64,000 bases of DNA from Myotis daubentonii (lineage: Eukaryota; Chordata; Mammalia; Chiroptera; Vespertilionidae), in the NCBI RefSeq assembly GCF_963259705.1, contig NC_081844.1, positions 44,943,930 through 45,007,929 on the forward strand. The letters are read 5' to 3'. A program made the position numbers and the translations under genes. Under the pieces are notes generated by a model, which made no database searches, was not told where the DNA came from, and saw nothing but the letters and a program-made list of their open reading frames with translations. Position 1 is the stretch's first letter, and each line of letters opens with the position of its first letter. Shown in pieces: positions 46,437-57,914 of the stretch.

Positions 46437-46482
46437 TTTTTTTTCTTTTCTTTATTGATTAAGGTATTACATATGTGTCCTG
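46437..46482 (-). mobile_element. L1 3' tip
   Basis: A T-rich run then 'ctttattgattaaggtatta' and 'catatgtgtcc' is the reversed last 45 bases of bat L1. Severely 5'-truncated. Confidence 0.75.
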
Positions 46483-46489
46483 TATTTCT

Positions 46490-47049
46490 TTTTCCTTCAA
46501 AAGTTTCCATTTCAAAAAAGCAAGTAAAACAAACTGAAAAACAATTGATTTGATGAAATATATTGTAATATTTTGTAATATCTCTTGGTATTTTGAACAT
46601 TTACTAACTTCTCTACTCTCTTTTCATCAATGTCCCTAAGCCACTCAAGTCCACTTTGCAATAGAAGCTGCAATGACCAATTTTATATGAGTTTAGATTC
46701 TGTGACCCATATTCTATGAACACTCATATGTAGTTTGTAAAAATATGCAATAAAGGAAAATGTATAGAGTCCTGCTCTTCTACCTTTTTCATTTAACAAT
46801 ATCTTGGGTTTCATATTACATCTTTACACAAAGAATCTCATTTTTGTAATATCATTATTATTTTATATTGATGTAAAATAATTAATTTTAAAATGCAACC
46901 TACAAATGGGTACTTTGTTCCCTATATTTTGATATTATAAAACAATTCTGCTTCACAAATATGCATATGAATCTGAAGAAAAAATTCTTAGAAGAAAAAT
47001 TTTCAGGTCTAAGTGTATTTGACCTAAAAATGTTTTTAGTATTTTAAAT
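46490..47049. other. Unique AT-rich sequence
   Basis: No gene. Confidence 0.45.
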
Positions 47050-47060
47050 GTGTAATTTTA

Positions 47061-47279
47061 GCCAAAACCGGTTTGGCTCAGTGGATAGAGCGTCGGCCTG
47101 CGGACTGAAAGGTCCCAGGTTCGATTCCGGTCAAGGGCATGTACCTGGGTTGCGGGCACATCCCCGGTGGGGGATGTGCAGGAGGCGGCTGGTCGATGTT
47201 TCTCTCTCATCGATGTTTCTGACTCTCTGTCTCTCTCCCTTCCTCTCTGTAAAAAATCAATAAAATATATTTTAAAAAA
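47061..47279 (+). mobile_element. Young Ves SINE
   Basis: Close to the Ves consensus: 'ggtttggctcagtggataga', 'gcgtcggcctgcggactga', 'ggttcgattccggtcaaggg', 'catcgatgtttct' twice, and the tail 'aaaaaatcaataaaatatat'. A perfect 11-base duplication, gtgtaatttta, lies at 47050-47060 and 47280-47290. Confidence 0.97.
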
Positions 47280-47594
47280 GTGTAATTTTAAAAAATTTGA
47301 GACATTTACAAATTACTCAAAATTTACATTTAATTCCAATCAGAAATGAATAAATACCTATTTTCCTATAACTTAATTAATACAGTGTGTCCTTATCTTA
47401 TATTTAATCCAACCTACACATTTTTATAATAATAATCATCTTGAAGTTTCATAATATTCTTCCCTATTCAAAAACTTTTTATTTCTGGTCATTTGATTCA
47501 ATTATCAGATTCTTATCAATCCAGACCATCTATTATGTAGTCTCGCCTCAGCTTTTAGAAATTTCTCCCTAAAATTTTTCTTTATGTAATGTGC

Positions 47595-47850
47595 ATTTGG
47601 GCTGCTACTACAAAATACCGCTGACTGGGTAGATTATTAAAAAAAAACAAAAGTGTTTCTCACGGTTCTGGATACTGGAAGCCCAAGATCAGGGTACCAG
47701 TATGGTCAGGTGAGGGTCCTCTTCCTGGTCCCAGACTTCTCCTTATATCTCCCACGGTGGATTGTATCATAGCCTCACATATCATCCCATCATATTGGGC
47801 ATTAGTATCTGAATATTAATTTTGGGAGGACACAAATATTCAGACTATAG
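47595..47850 (-). mobile_element. MaLR-type LTR (MST/MLT1-like)
   Basis: The plus strand reads 'gggctgctactacaaaata', 'cacggttctggatactggaa', 'gcccaagatcagggtacc', 'ttttgggaggacacaaata' and 'ttcagactatagaatg'. This is the reverse of the shared MaLR LTR design. It is shortened in the middle. Confidence 0.75.
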
Positions 47851-47859
47851 AATGTAATC

Positions 47860-48180
47860 AACCCTTTACTTCAGCTTAGTTTTCTATACTTTTCTATTTC
47901 TCTAACTTATTCCCATCCTCCCTCATGAGGGCATATGTTCAAATCTTTCAAAACCCTATTTAAATTCTAGCTCTCTCATGAAGCCCCTCACCATAAATTT
48001 AATCAAATTCCACATATGCCTACTTCTACAGCATTCCATCTGTAAAATTCTAAGGCACATACCCCTTTCCAAATTGTTTTATCAGTAAAGATATGTCTTA
48101 TTTTCTCTTCTGAATGGGGAGCTACTTTTGTACAGAATTCATGTTTGATTTATCTTTGCATTTGATTCTCTCTGTGGCCC
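47860..48180 (+). repeat. Possible L2/L3-like relic
   Basis: Pyrimidine-rich text ending 'tctgaatggggagctacttt' and 'catttgattctctctgtggc' resembles CR1-clade LINE 3' ends. Weak. Confidence 0.3.
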
Positions 48181-48519
48181 CAGGGCAATGGAAAAAAAGA
48201 AATTAAACAGAGGCTCGTAGGGTTGGAGACAGAGCGTGCACAGTCTTCCTAGATACATGAGGCAAAGAGGCAGCTGAGACGTCAAGTTTCACTGGAGGAA
48301 AACAGAGCCCCCTTAACAGTAAAATGATAAAAATCTAAGATTTTCTGCAGAGAGCAATAAAGTAATTTTTACAAGTAGTTTAGGAAGAGCATGGTGCACA
48401 TTGAATAGGATCAAAAAATTACACTTAATTTTAAGATACGTATTATTATACACATATATAATGTAGACCAGAAGAAAAATCTAATATTAACCAGATTCAG
48501 CAAGTGTTTGTTAAAACAA

Positions 48520-48925
48520 TCTATATATATGAAAGGCTAATATGCTAAGTATCTGTCTGAACAGTAGCTATGACACGCACTGACCACCAGGGAGCAGACA
48601 CTCAGTGAAGGAGCTGCCCCCTGGTGGCCAGTGCACTCCCGCAGGGAGAGTGCTGCTCAGCCAGAAACAGGGCTCGTGGCTAGTGAGCACAGCAACAGTG
48701 GCAGGAGCCTCTCCCACCTCTGCTGCAGGCAGGCAGTAAGGACCAAGGGATCCTAGACTGTGAGAGCCCCGGACTGCAAGAGGGATGTCTGTCTGCTGGC
48801 TTAAGCCCAATCCCCCTGGTGGGCATCCCCTGAGGGATCCCAGACTGTGAAAAGGTGCAGGCTGGGCTAAGGGATTCCCCCCACCCGCCCCACTCCCGTG
48901 CACAAATCTCATGCACCAGGCCTCT

Positions 48926-48927
<2 letters not shown>
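48520..48927 (+). mobile_element. HeliBat-type Helitron beside (GT)n
   Basis: Starts TCTATATATATGAAAGGC after an A. Contains the core 'tgaccaccagggagcagac' and ends 'catgcaccaggcctctat' (CTAG mutated). A (GT)n array (48931-48960) follows three bases later, so the 3' boundary is approximate. 408 bases; the 114-codon frame inside is not a gene. Confidence 0.87.

Positions 48928-48930
<3 letters not shown>

Positions 48931-48960
<30 letters not shown>
48931..48960. repeat. (GT)n microsatellite
   Basis: Fifteen GT units, immediately 3' of the Helitron end. Confidence 0.98.
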
Positions 48961-48962
<2 letters not shown>

Positions 48963-48964
48963 CT

Positions 48965-49520
48965 CACATGCAATAAATTTATATTATATATTACATATAA
49001 TGAGTTGCTCCAATGAGGCATTTATTTTTTTAACTATCATTTTAAATATACAATCTATTTTTTGTGTGTGTTTTCACTTAAAATAACAGACATTTTAATT
49101 TTAAGGATTATCTGCACTTTTCAAAATTTAAAACCTCAAGTTGAACAGAAAGTATAGGGCATAAATGTAATTTAGGAAGGCAAGTTTTGAAACAAAATGC
49201 GATTCAAAAGGATTTAAGAAATGGAAACTAAAATAGCTCATTTTAATTATAAGAAAAGTTGACAATTTGATGTTTCTTAAAATATATGACCACCAGAAAA
49301 CTTCTATATACCAAGAGCTGAGCAAGTCTTGCATTTCCAAATCTCACATAGCTTCTTTTCATAGTCTATTCTACACATGAATTACTACAAATTGACAAAA
49401 GTTAAAAGAAAAGATACTATAAAAAATTGGCAATTGTCACCCTAAATAGCTTACAATCTCAGGCTTGGTATGGTCTATGCTTTGCTATTAAAATCAAACT
49501 AACCTTCTCTTATGTATATA
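48965..49520. other. Unique AT-rich sequence
   Basis: No gene. Confidence 0.45.
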
Positions 49521-49534
49521 ACAAACAATCTTCT

Positions 49535-49753
49535 TTTTTTTAATATATTTTATTGATTTTTTACAGAGAGGAAGGGAGAGAGATAGAGAGTTAGAAACAT
49601 CGATGAGAGAGAAACATCGATCAGCTGCCTCCTGCACACTCCCCACTGGGCATATGCCCGCAACCCAGGTACATGCCCTTGACCAGAATCGAACCTGGGA
49701 ACTTTCAGTCCGCAAGCCGACGCTCTATCCACTGAGCCAAACCGGTTTCGGCT
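49535..49753 (-). mobile_element. Young Ves SINE, inverted relative to 47061
   Basis: Minus-strand copy with the same subfamily features as 47061: 'cgatgctctatccactgagcc'-type head (here 'acgctctatccactgagcca'), two 'acatcgat' boxes and a T-rich left end. A perfect 12-base duplication, aaacaatcttct, lies at 49523-49534 and 49754-49765. Confidence 0.96.
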
Positions 49754-50150
49754 AAACAATCTTCTGATATCCTTATCATTCTTTATCTTGATAAAAATAC
49801 TAGCTCAATTTTCGCTTTCTTTAAAAAGCTTTTTATCAAATATCTGCATTCTCTAAGCTTTCAACAAATTCCAGAATCATCCTTTGCCCTCTCTCAACAG
49901 GCATATTTCAGTTAGTTTCACCTGACTCTGGAAACATATTTACTTCTAAACATGAGGAACTGCAATGTTATATTTCCTTCGATATCAATGCCATGGAAAT
50001 ATCTTAAAGATAAATTTTCTTTCTAATTAAATTTTATTTTAATGTAGCCATTATATGTAATCTTGTATATGTTATAAGCATTCTCTATAGTAAAGTCGTC
50101 ACAAGATACACCAGAAACATTTTAAAATTGCCTCATGATAAACTGATATA

Positions 50151-50287
50151 CAGGGTGTCTCCCCCCCAAAAAATGTATACACACTCTGAATAATTATAAT
50201 AACCCCAATGGGTTAAGTCTGAGAAGAAAGAAACATCAATTTGGATATCAGCTTTTAAAGTGTATATACATTTTTTGGGACACCCCA
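50151..50287. mobile_element. Mariner-type MITE
   Basis: Flanked by TA on both sides. Terminal inverted repeats are 'cagggtgtct...aaaaaatgtatacacact' and 'gtgtatatacattttttggg...cacccca', matching over about 30 bases with a C-run insertion on the left. 137 bases, no frame. Structure typical of Tc1/mariner MITEs. Confidence 0.88.
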
Positions 50288-50289
50288 TA

Positions 50290-52245
50290 TTTAATTCTTT
50301 TCCTCAAGAGCACATGGTAATTTCTCCCAACTTCATCTTTCTATTTTAAATACTAGTATGGCTCAGAATGCCGATCAGGTGGGATTTGGCTCATGCAGAC
50401 CCCATCTGGCTTCTTAGAGGAAGAAGTTTTATAAGTCAGAGCTTTCCCTGACCCATTGTCATGTGGACCCATCCTGCAGACTTCTTTCCAAAGGCTACAG
50501 ATCGGAAAATAACCTTTCAGAGAACTATGCTGCATTATAAGATCAAACTGTCTTTCATTTTGGATTTCTCTTTGGAGTGAAAACAAATCGTCAAGCAGTG
50601 TGAAGTGCCACAAACAGAAGGGCCTTGTTCTTCAGAAATGTGTCTCCACATGGCATCTTTGATTCTAAGCAGAAGCGACTCAGGCAAGCAGTTTCCAACC
50701 GTCCCTAAAAATGGGTTTCCTCTGCTTGTAAGATTCCTATTTCATGGGTATTAGAACCTGCTGTGTTGGTTCAAATGATGCAACCTGAGGAGAAATAGTA
50801 ACCTTGGAAATTTTGCAGTAAACTTTGCTTAGTTTATTTTACCAAAGATTTACAAATGGGCATCATTATGCTTTTAGGGTAACGACAGAGGATGAAACGC
50901 CAAGTGACCATCTAGCAGACAGAGAGGGAAAGAAAAGGAAATGTTATGATCTTTAGCTTGTTTGTGCCCTTCAGGAGGTAAAAAAAAAAAAAATAGTCCA
51001 ACTGCCTGAAATAGGTGTTTTTCTGATGCTGCTTACCTGTAGCTTAGTGCCAGTAGGAAAAGGGAAAAATGAATTTAATTCACTGAAGCTAGTTATTGTT
51101 CAGAATAATTGCTACAGTAAAAACATACCTATTGCAGGTGTATGCGTGTATGTGAAGGGGGAGATAGCTGTTGGTTTCTCACCAGGAATACAATTTCCTA
51201 TCTGATCCATTTCAATGAAAGAGACAAAATACAAAATAGCCTATCTTGACAGTTCCAGGTATGGAAAGCTGCACCAAAAAGGAAGTATTTCATATCAACA
51301 GCCAAGTGCTATGAAGAGCAATCTAAGTTAAATATCACATCCAAGTATTCTGTGGGGGATCTTTTGCTTTTGATTCTTCTAAACACGTGTATGTTTATTT
51401 TCCCCACATCTATGTATTCCTAAATCCCATTTTATACTTGATAGAAAAAAAACAAACCAATGGCCATACCCGTACACAAATACCATTGTAACTTCCTGCG
51501 TCCCTTATTAACCATCTCCATAGCCCCGGAGGCTGTCAGCCACTTTAATAACATATCTCATTGAACATGTTTAAGTAGACTCAAATGGTATCCTAATATA
51601 AATCAGCTTTTATACAAAAACATGCCTGCTACATTGTTCAACCACACCCCTGGGCAAAGCGCAACTAGTTGGCAAGCTGGAGCTCTTGCCATCAGCTTAG
51701 GGACCACAATCCGTGGGACGAGAAAGCTGCCCTGGGAGCAAACTGCAATGAATTTTCATGGATCTGCTGGCCAGTTAATTTGATAATGGCTGATAATAAT
51801 AGACACATGACAATTGAAATAATTGAAAAACTGCAATCCCAGAATGGTTTGTTGTCATTTACCGACATGCTATGTCAGCAACAGAAGCTATAAGCCAGAG
51901 CCATCAGCAGAATAAAGCAGGAGCAGGTGCCACTCTGACAGAACTCTGAAGGGTGGTCAGTGGGAAGGAGCAGAGACAAAGCTACAAGCTGAAATCCACC
52001 CTGTAGAACCTGGGTAATAGAAGTCATTGGGGATTCTTTCAGTAATTTTCTCTGCTAGCTACTACTACCTGGGGCTCTTTCTCAAAATAAAATATATTGA
52101 TTTATGGTACCCTTCCCCCCGCCCTCATCCATGGTTTCACTTTCTGAAGTTTCACTGACCCAAGGTCATCTAAAAGGTAAGAAACAGAGCCAAGATTCAA
52201 ACCCTGGACAGTCTGGCTCCAGGGCCCATTACCTTTTGTTTTGTT
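50290..52245. other. Unique sequence, no gene seen
   Basis: About 2 kb of balanced composition. Frames at 50353-50613 (86 codons, minus) and 51669-51893 (74 codons, plus) show no recognisable domain. An A-run lies at 50980-50993. It could hold conserved non-coding DNA. Confidence 0.45.
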
Positions 52246-52248
52246 TTT

Positions 52249-52412
52249 TATCCTCACCCCAGGATATTTTTTCCATTGATTTTTAGAGAGTTGAAGGAAG
52301 GTGGGGAGGCAGAGAGAGAAACATCGATGTGAGAGAGAGACATGGATTGGTTGCCTCTCACCAGCGAGGACGTTGAGCCCACACTCTTAACGCCTTCGCT
52401 ACATCTTTACCT
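52249..52412 (-). mobile_element. Older Ves-related SINE
   Basis: 'ctcaccccaggatatttttt', 'ccattgatttttagagag', 'aaacatcgatgtgagagaga' and 'ggttgcctctcacc' form the reversed tail and middle of the longer SINE subtype. The head is eroded; no clear duplication. Confidence 0.78.
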
Positions 52413-52419
52413 CACTGCT

Positions 52420-53560
52420 TTTCCAGTTAACTTCCTCAATTCAAAAGTGTTGGAAACACAAGTACAAAAATGTACTACATTTAACGTCATCTCTTCATCA
52501 ATCATAGCAGAATGCCTACCTACCTGTGTATGTGGATTAAGGCCTTGGAAGAATATGTGGATACATCATGTAACTCTGATATATGACTGGGGCGATGGGA
52601 AGTCCAAATACTCAAACATATTTTTCAATAAAGCTTGAAATGTTATTGGTAACAATGCAGTCATCTTTACTGATTTTATTTGAACTAATTGAAGGCTATT
52701 TTGTCTAGTTTATCCTTTTAAAATGGGAACTTTTTCAAATGGAAAATTTGTCCTGGTACTTGGGACTATAGCCAGGAAAACTTGAAGGCTAGGGCTGAGT
52801 CAATAGCCCCAGGCTGGTATTCTGCAGAGGTTCTTCACTGACAAAACTGGTGATTCATCCCGCTGTTGTTTGGGATCGCAAACAGGGATGCTGATTAGAT
52901 CATCAGTCAAGGCTGGCTGTGTGGGTGTTTGACCTGGGCAGTTGCACAGGGCCCCATACTCAGAAGGGTTTCTGGTTTGGTTTAAGGCTGCTTCTGTCTT
53001 GAAACTCCAATAATTTTTCCTTTGAGTGTGTGTCTTATAACACCAGCAAATCAATAGAGCATAGGTGTGTGTAGGGTTTCCCAATGAGTCACCCCAGCAT
53101 GCGCCTCTGTGAAATGTGGGTTCTTTTTGAACTAAAGGGGTCCACCTTTCCTTGTCCCCCATTTGTAGAGTGTCATGATGCCTCATGAGTACAGGGTTCC
53201 AGGGGACCATGTTGTGTGGGAGCTTATTGAGACTCAAACCGAGTAGGGTAAGAATTTTACATCTACAACTGAGACATCGAGGTGGGGACGGTGCTGACAG
53301 GCCCGGGAGACCGTGCTTTTTCCTTTGAATCATAATTTGTTTCCAAAGCAAGAAAGCAATGGCATTCTAAGAAATATGAATTAGCAAAGAAGCGTAGCAC
53401 ACCTTTTCTTACGCATGTTACTTCCCTGAATTAGACTAAAAGTGATGATGTAGAAGGAAAGGGAAAGATGGAGAAACCTACAGTTTCTTTTTGTTTCCTT
53501 ACTCATCAGTAAGCCAGAAGTAGCGACTGTTGGTTGAATGTATGTGTATCAGGAAGTGAA
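52420..53560. other. Unassigned sequence; possible old repeat 52910-53040
   Basis: The stretch 'tgcacagggccccatactca', 'ggtttaaggctgcttctgtc' and 'ttgaaactccaataattttt' resembles a widespread mammalian interspersed repeat that I cannot name. A 183-codon minus frame (52800-53351), the longest outside L1, spans it and shows no domain. Confidence 0.4.
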
Positions 53561-53576
53561 ATAAAAAGTTAGTGAG

Positions 53577-53797
53577 AGCCCTAACTGATTTGGCTCAGTG
53601 GATAGAGTCTCAGCCACAGACTGAAGGGTCCCAGGTTCGATTCCAGTCAAGGGCATGTACCTTGGCTGCGGGCACATCCCCCAGTAGAAGGTATGCAGGA
53701 GGCAGCTGATCCATGTTTCTCTCTCATCCATGTTTCTACCTCTCTATTCCTCTCCCTTACTCTCTGTAAAAATTAAATAAAATATATTTTTAAAAAA
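53577..53797 (+). mobile_element. Ves-type SINE
   Basis: Head 'gatttggctcagtggataga', 'ggttcgattccagtcaaggg', 'gcgggcacatcccccagtag' and the tail 'aaaattaaataaaatatat'. Duplication ttagtgag lies at 53569-53576 and 53798-53805. Same subfamily as 47061, slightly more diverged. Confidence 0.95.
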
Positions 53798-53809
53798 TTA
53801 GTGAGGAAG

Positions 53810-54836
53810 TTTTGTGCAGGTTTTCCATTTTGGTGATTCCACATATGACTCAGATACTTATATTTGTATTTAAACCTGGCATGGCACAATATAAAGATGA
53901 CCACGAAAAGTCATACTATAGTCATTTAAATTTTAAATGTTCTCTTACATAGCACATTACACAGCAAGTATAAAATACCATAATAAGACTGAAAGAAAGC
54001 TTGTACAGAAAAGAAAAAGCTGTAGTCTAGTATTTTAATCACACATTTTTTCCTGCTCTTGGAGAAGGTATTCGACAATTTCATTTTTGTATTGAGCTGC
54101 GTAAATTATGTAGCCAGATCTCATACCTGCACATGGTCTCTCCTTTATATTGAATTTTATGAAACATTTTTCATCATAATAGTAGGTTCATGTGCTTTGT
54201 TCCTTTCTTTCTATAAAGTAATGAGTTATGTTAAAGAATGGGATAGTGCAATGGCGGAAAATATCGCTTCCCTTTCTTTTGCTCATATACCCTCCAGACA
54301 GAGAATTTTCTTCTAGTCTCTTCTGGGAGGGGGAGGGAAGAGATGGCAGCAGAGTAGGAGTGGAATGACCCACCATTTTCAAATGCCCTAATTTCAAATA
54401 GTTTATGTATTTCAAGACTCCCACTGTCCCCTGTGAAATTTAGATTTTTATGAACCAGAGCCAGGAATGGATTATTTTTTTTTTTTTTCTGTTTTCAGTT
54501 CATACATTTCTCCCTTGAGGTAAGATCGCAGAAAGATTCTAATGCTTGAATTGAAAAAATGATTAATGGGTGACAAAAAATTAGGGGCATTTATAAGTGA
54601 ATATTTTAAAAATATCTCCTGTTATACCATAATAAAATAATGTGTCATGTCTTACGTTGGTTTAATTTTTCTAAAATCCCTATAGCTATTCTCTAAGGCA
54701 AGCTACTACATAAACAATGTTTTGAAAATGGCTGGGAGTTTTTTGTTTGTTTTTTCTACTAGCTGCTTATGTTTTGTCCTTGCAAGGAAGTGTAACCACT
54801 TGATCATTTCAGCACATTTTTTGAACCATTACTCCT

Positions 54837-54869
<33 letters not shown>

Positions 54870-55978
54870 GCCATTGCCAGCATTGAGGTTGCTAACACAC
54901 TGCCATTTTATTTAGTAGTGTCTTAAAAATTCCTCTACCATCTTAAAAATGCTCCTTCTTTTGTACATTAATAGACTGCAAAGTCAAAACTTTATATTAC
55001 TTTAGTAGAATGGGCTCATGGGAGTCAAACCAAAGTATTAGCAGTGGGGAGAGGTCCTCATCCCCACCTGTTGCTCATGGGAGTGGATTTTTGCAATACC
55101 TTGAGAAAAAGACTTTTCTGAGACTTGCACAGGAAAATGAGTGATTTTTATTTGCATGGAATTAAATCCTTGAGTTTCTAAAGTCCCATTTCCCTTTGTC
55201 CCTTCAAGGAAGAAGTGTAGCTAGGGCTTCAGTAGAGCTAAAATCAGAGCCAGTGTCCAGAGTTTCCATCCTATGTCTACACAGTCCAATACAGCACCTG
55301 GCTAGCTGCCCGCCATCAGTTCATTGCATGTAGGGTCCTTATGGCCATGGACCACACATGAGCAAATGCAAGACAGTTAAGAGCCACAAGAGCCAAGAGC
55401 CAAGAGAGAAAATGCCCTAATTTGGGGAATTATGCATCCTCAAATTTTTGCAGGCTTCCAATGTCCCTGTCTATTCTGGCCAATGATCTCTGTTCCCAGG
55501 TTTGATTGACAAGCACCTTCCCTAGGTCACCTCAGCTTCACTGAGCATGCATCTATCTTCCCCTTTCCCCAATGATCTGTGAGGAACGGGCCAGTGTTTC
55601 TCTAGGGAGTGTGAAATTGCAACTTCCTGATGAAGCTGCCCGATGACATGACTATAATGTCTGGCCTTCCCTTTGCTCCTTTCCTGTTATTAATAACTAG
55701 CTAATTACAATGATGTCAAAAGGGCAAAAAGATTAAGAAATCCACTTTCTAAAGAAAGGTCTTCAGCAATTAGGACCAGACAATGCCCTCATCATCTCAG
55801 TAGATCACAACAGCCCTTCCCAAGCCTATGGACTATATTTTATTGATTCTGAGACACACAATTCTTTCATGTTTTAATATTTCTGAAATCATGTAGCCTT
55901 ACAATCAGTGCTATCTTACAGTCACTTAGGCTTGGCAGAAGTTCAAGTATAGTTGCCACCACTGCTTAGGTGAGATAA
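53810..55978. other. Unique sequence
   Basis: No gene. Poly(T) tracts at 54475-54488 and 54845-54869. Confidence 0.45.
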
Positions 55979-56321
55979 TCTATATATATAAAAGCCTAGG
56001 CAACCAGATGACCGGCCGGTAGTTATGATGCACACTGACCATCAGGGGACAGATGCTCAATGCAGGAGCTGCCCCCTGGTGGTCAATGTGCTCCCACAGT
56101 GGGAGTGCCGTGCCACTCAGCTGACCATTGGGTGCTAGAGGCGGGGCTCATGGCTGGCGAGCGCCGCTTTGGCAGTGGGAGTCTTGCCTGTCTCTCCAGC
56201 AGTGCTACCAGTAGCCTGCCGGGATCAGGCTGACATCCCCTGAGGGGTCCTGGATTACAAGAGGGCACAGGCAAGGCCGAGGGACCCCACCGGTGCATGA
56301 ATCCATACACTGGGCCTCTAG
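55979..56321 (+). mobile_element. HeliBat-type Helitron
   Basis: Starts TCTATATATATAAAAGCC after an A. Has 'gatgaccggccggtagttat', the core 'tgaccatcaggggacagat', and ends 'catacactgggcctctag' at 56321 before T. 343 bases, non-autonomous; short relative to the copy at 29673. Confidence 0.92.
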
Positions 56322-56408
56322 TATATACAAAAGAGACATCATCAAAACTTGCATAATGAGTACTAGTGACGTGATGGAGGATGAGTGCTGTTGTCACCAA
56401 GGGAAAGC

Positions 56409-56905
56409 TGTAACTGCTCCCAGAAAGTCAAGTGACAAGTAATTGGGACAAGGAAATTGCCTTTATTTGGAAAACCAAGCCAAGAGGATGGCAGATTAGT
56501 CTCCTAAAGAGCCATCTTGAGAAAGTACAGAATTTAGGCTTATTTTATGTGAGGAGAAGGGGAGAATGGGAGGGATTTGAGGTCGGGAGGTAATTAGTGA
56601 CCACAGACATCTGGACACCATTAAGGGTCCAAGGGGGATGGTGAAACATCCTTGCTTTTGATCAACAAACTCCAGGTTTCCTTGATCCCAGTCAAGATGT
56701 TCCTATAAATCTTTTGATAAACAATCATTAGTTTTGTACATTCCTTCCTTATCTTCTTGGGAAGGCAGTTTTGAGCAGGGAGTTATTTAGTAGTCCCTAG
56801 GCTGCAGTTTTGATTCCTTTAATGATTAGCATATCTACCTGCAGGATTAAGCAGAAGTTGTTGACAAGTTATGGGAACTGGGCAGGCTCCAGCAAGATGG
56901 AGTCA
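56409..56905 (-). mobile_element. Solo ERV-type LTR
   Basis: On the minus strand it starts TGACTCCATCTTGCTGGAGC and ends '...ggagcagttaca', giving TG...CA ends. A poly(A) signal AATAAA is present ('ccaaataaagg', reversed at about 56459-56470). Flanks gaaagc (56403-56408) and gaaaga (56906-56911) are a 6-base duplication with one mismatch. No internal viral genes. Confidence 0.72.
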
Positions 56906-57043
56906 GAAAGACTGATTATTTTATTCAATTACACTCTTAACCCTAGAAACTGATGTTTGTTTGGAGAGATAGAAGCAGAAGTCAATTGGACATAATTAGA
57001 AATAGTTCCATGGGCGAGTTTACACTTCACTACATTTGTATAG

Positions 57044-57913
57044 AGTCATGCACTGCATAACTATATTTTGGTCAATGAAGGACTGCATATTCCACGGTGG
57101 TCTCATAAGATTACAGTGGGAGCTGAAAAATTCCTATTATCTAGAGATATCATAGCTATCCTAACCTCTTAGCGTACCACGTAACACAAATATTGTACTT
57201 CTACTGTGTTATAGTTGCTACAGTTTTCAATACAGCACCATGCAGCATAGGTTTGTAGCCTAAGAGCTGTAGGGGAACAGAATTTGTCACTCCAACATAT
57301 TTGTCTATTTACCATAAGAATTATTTTAGGCTGGTTACTTTTAAGAAACAGCAGATTTGGGAGAAGCTCTGAAAACCAATAGAAGTTATCCTTAGTAAAA
57401 GACATTTAAATTTGTAAGGAAAATCTTCATTTGTAAGGGTGTCTCCCTTGCCATACCAAGAAGTGGGGATGGCCCTCTCTCTAGAAACTCTTATCAGTGC
57501 AGATGGCCACAGCTTAAATCTACATCCTTGTTGTTGTTTTTGTCTTCCCAACATCTTTTGTCTTCAGCTAAAGATAGTATTTATGGTGGTGGGTTCAGAC
57601 ATTTTGGCTACTTACTCAGTTTTCTGGTGTCTCTCATGTATACAGGAGGTAAACATGTCATTAAACTTTTGCTTCGCTCCTGTTAATCTGTCTTTTATAC
57701 AGAGTGATCTCAACCAAGAACTCAGAAGGAAGAACAATTATTTTCCTCCCCTACAGAGACATAAGCTATACCATATTGCCCATGTGTGTAATAGGCTATA
57801 CCATCTAGGTTTGTCTAAGCGCACTCTATGATGCTCCCACAATGACAAAATCACCTAATGACACAGTTCTCATTAGGTGATGACGTATCCCCATCATTAA
57901 GCAGCACATGACT
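57044..57913. mobile_element. MER2-like Tigger element, split by an LTR
   Basis: Left piece 57044-57267: 'gagtcatgcactgcataac', 'acggtggtctcataagatta', 'aggtttgtagcctaagagc'. Right piece 57756-57913: 'ctataccatctaggtttgtc', 'cactctatgatgctcccaca', 'cattaagcagcacatgact'. The termini are inverted repeats. Both pieces follow MER2 order. Non-coding remnant. Confidence 0.8.
57268..57755 (+). mobile_element. Solo ERVL-like LTR inside MER2
   Basis: Ends TGTAGGGGAACAG and 'ttttcctcccctaca' give an inverted TGTAGGGG/CCCCTACA. Near the 3' end 'gtcattaaacttttgcttcg' has an ATTAAA-type signal. It interrupts MER2 between 'aagagc' and 'gagacataag', a likely short duplication (gagc/gaga). 488 bases. The 130-codon frame is not a viral gene. 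Confidence 0.72.
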
Positions 57914-57914
57914 A

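Noticed and set aside
52800..53351. 183-codon minus-strand frame as a gene
   Set aside because: No recognisable domain, no promoter or splice context, and part of it overlaps what looks like an old interspersed repeat; likely chance.
53549..53731. Frames inside Ves SINEs
   Set aside because: The same peptide pieces recur in the frames at 22773, 35664, 47048 and 49550 because they are translated SINE.
57439..57831. 130-codon frame as an endogenous viral gene
   Set aside because: It lies within and across the edge of an LTR and shows no viral protein motif.
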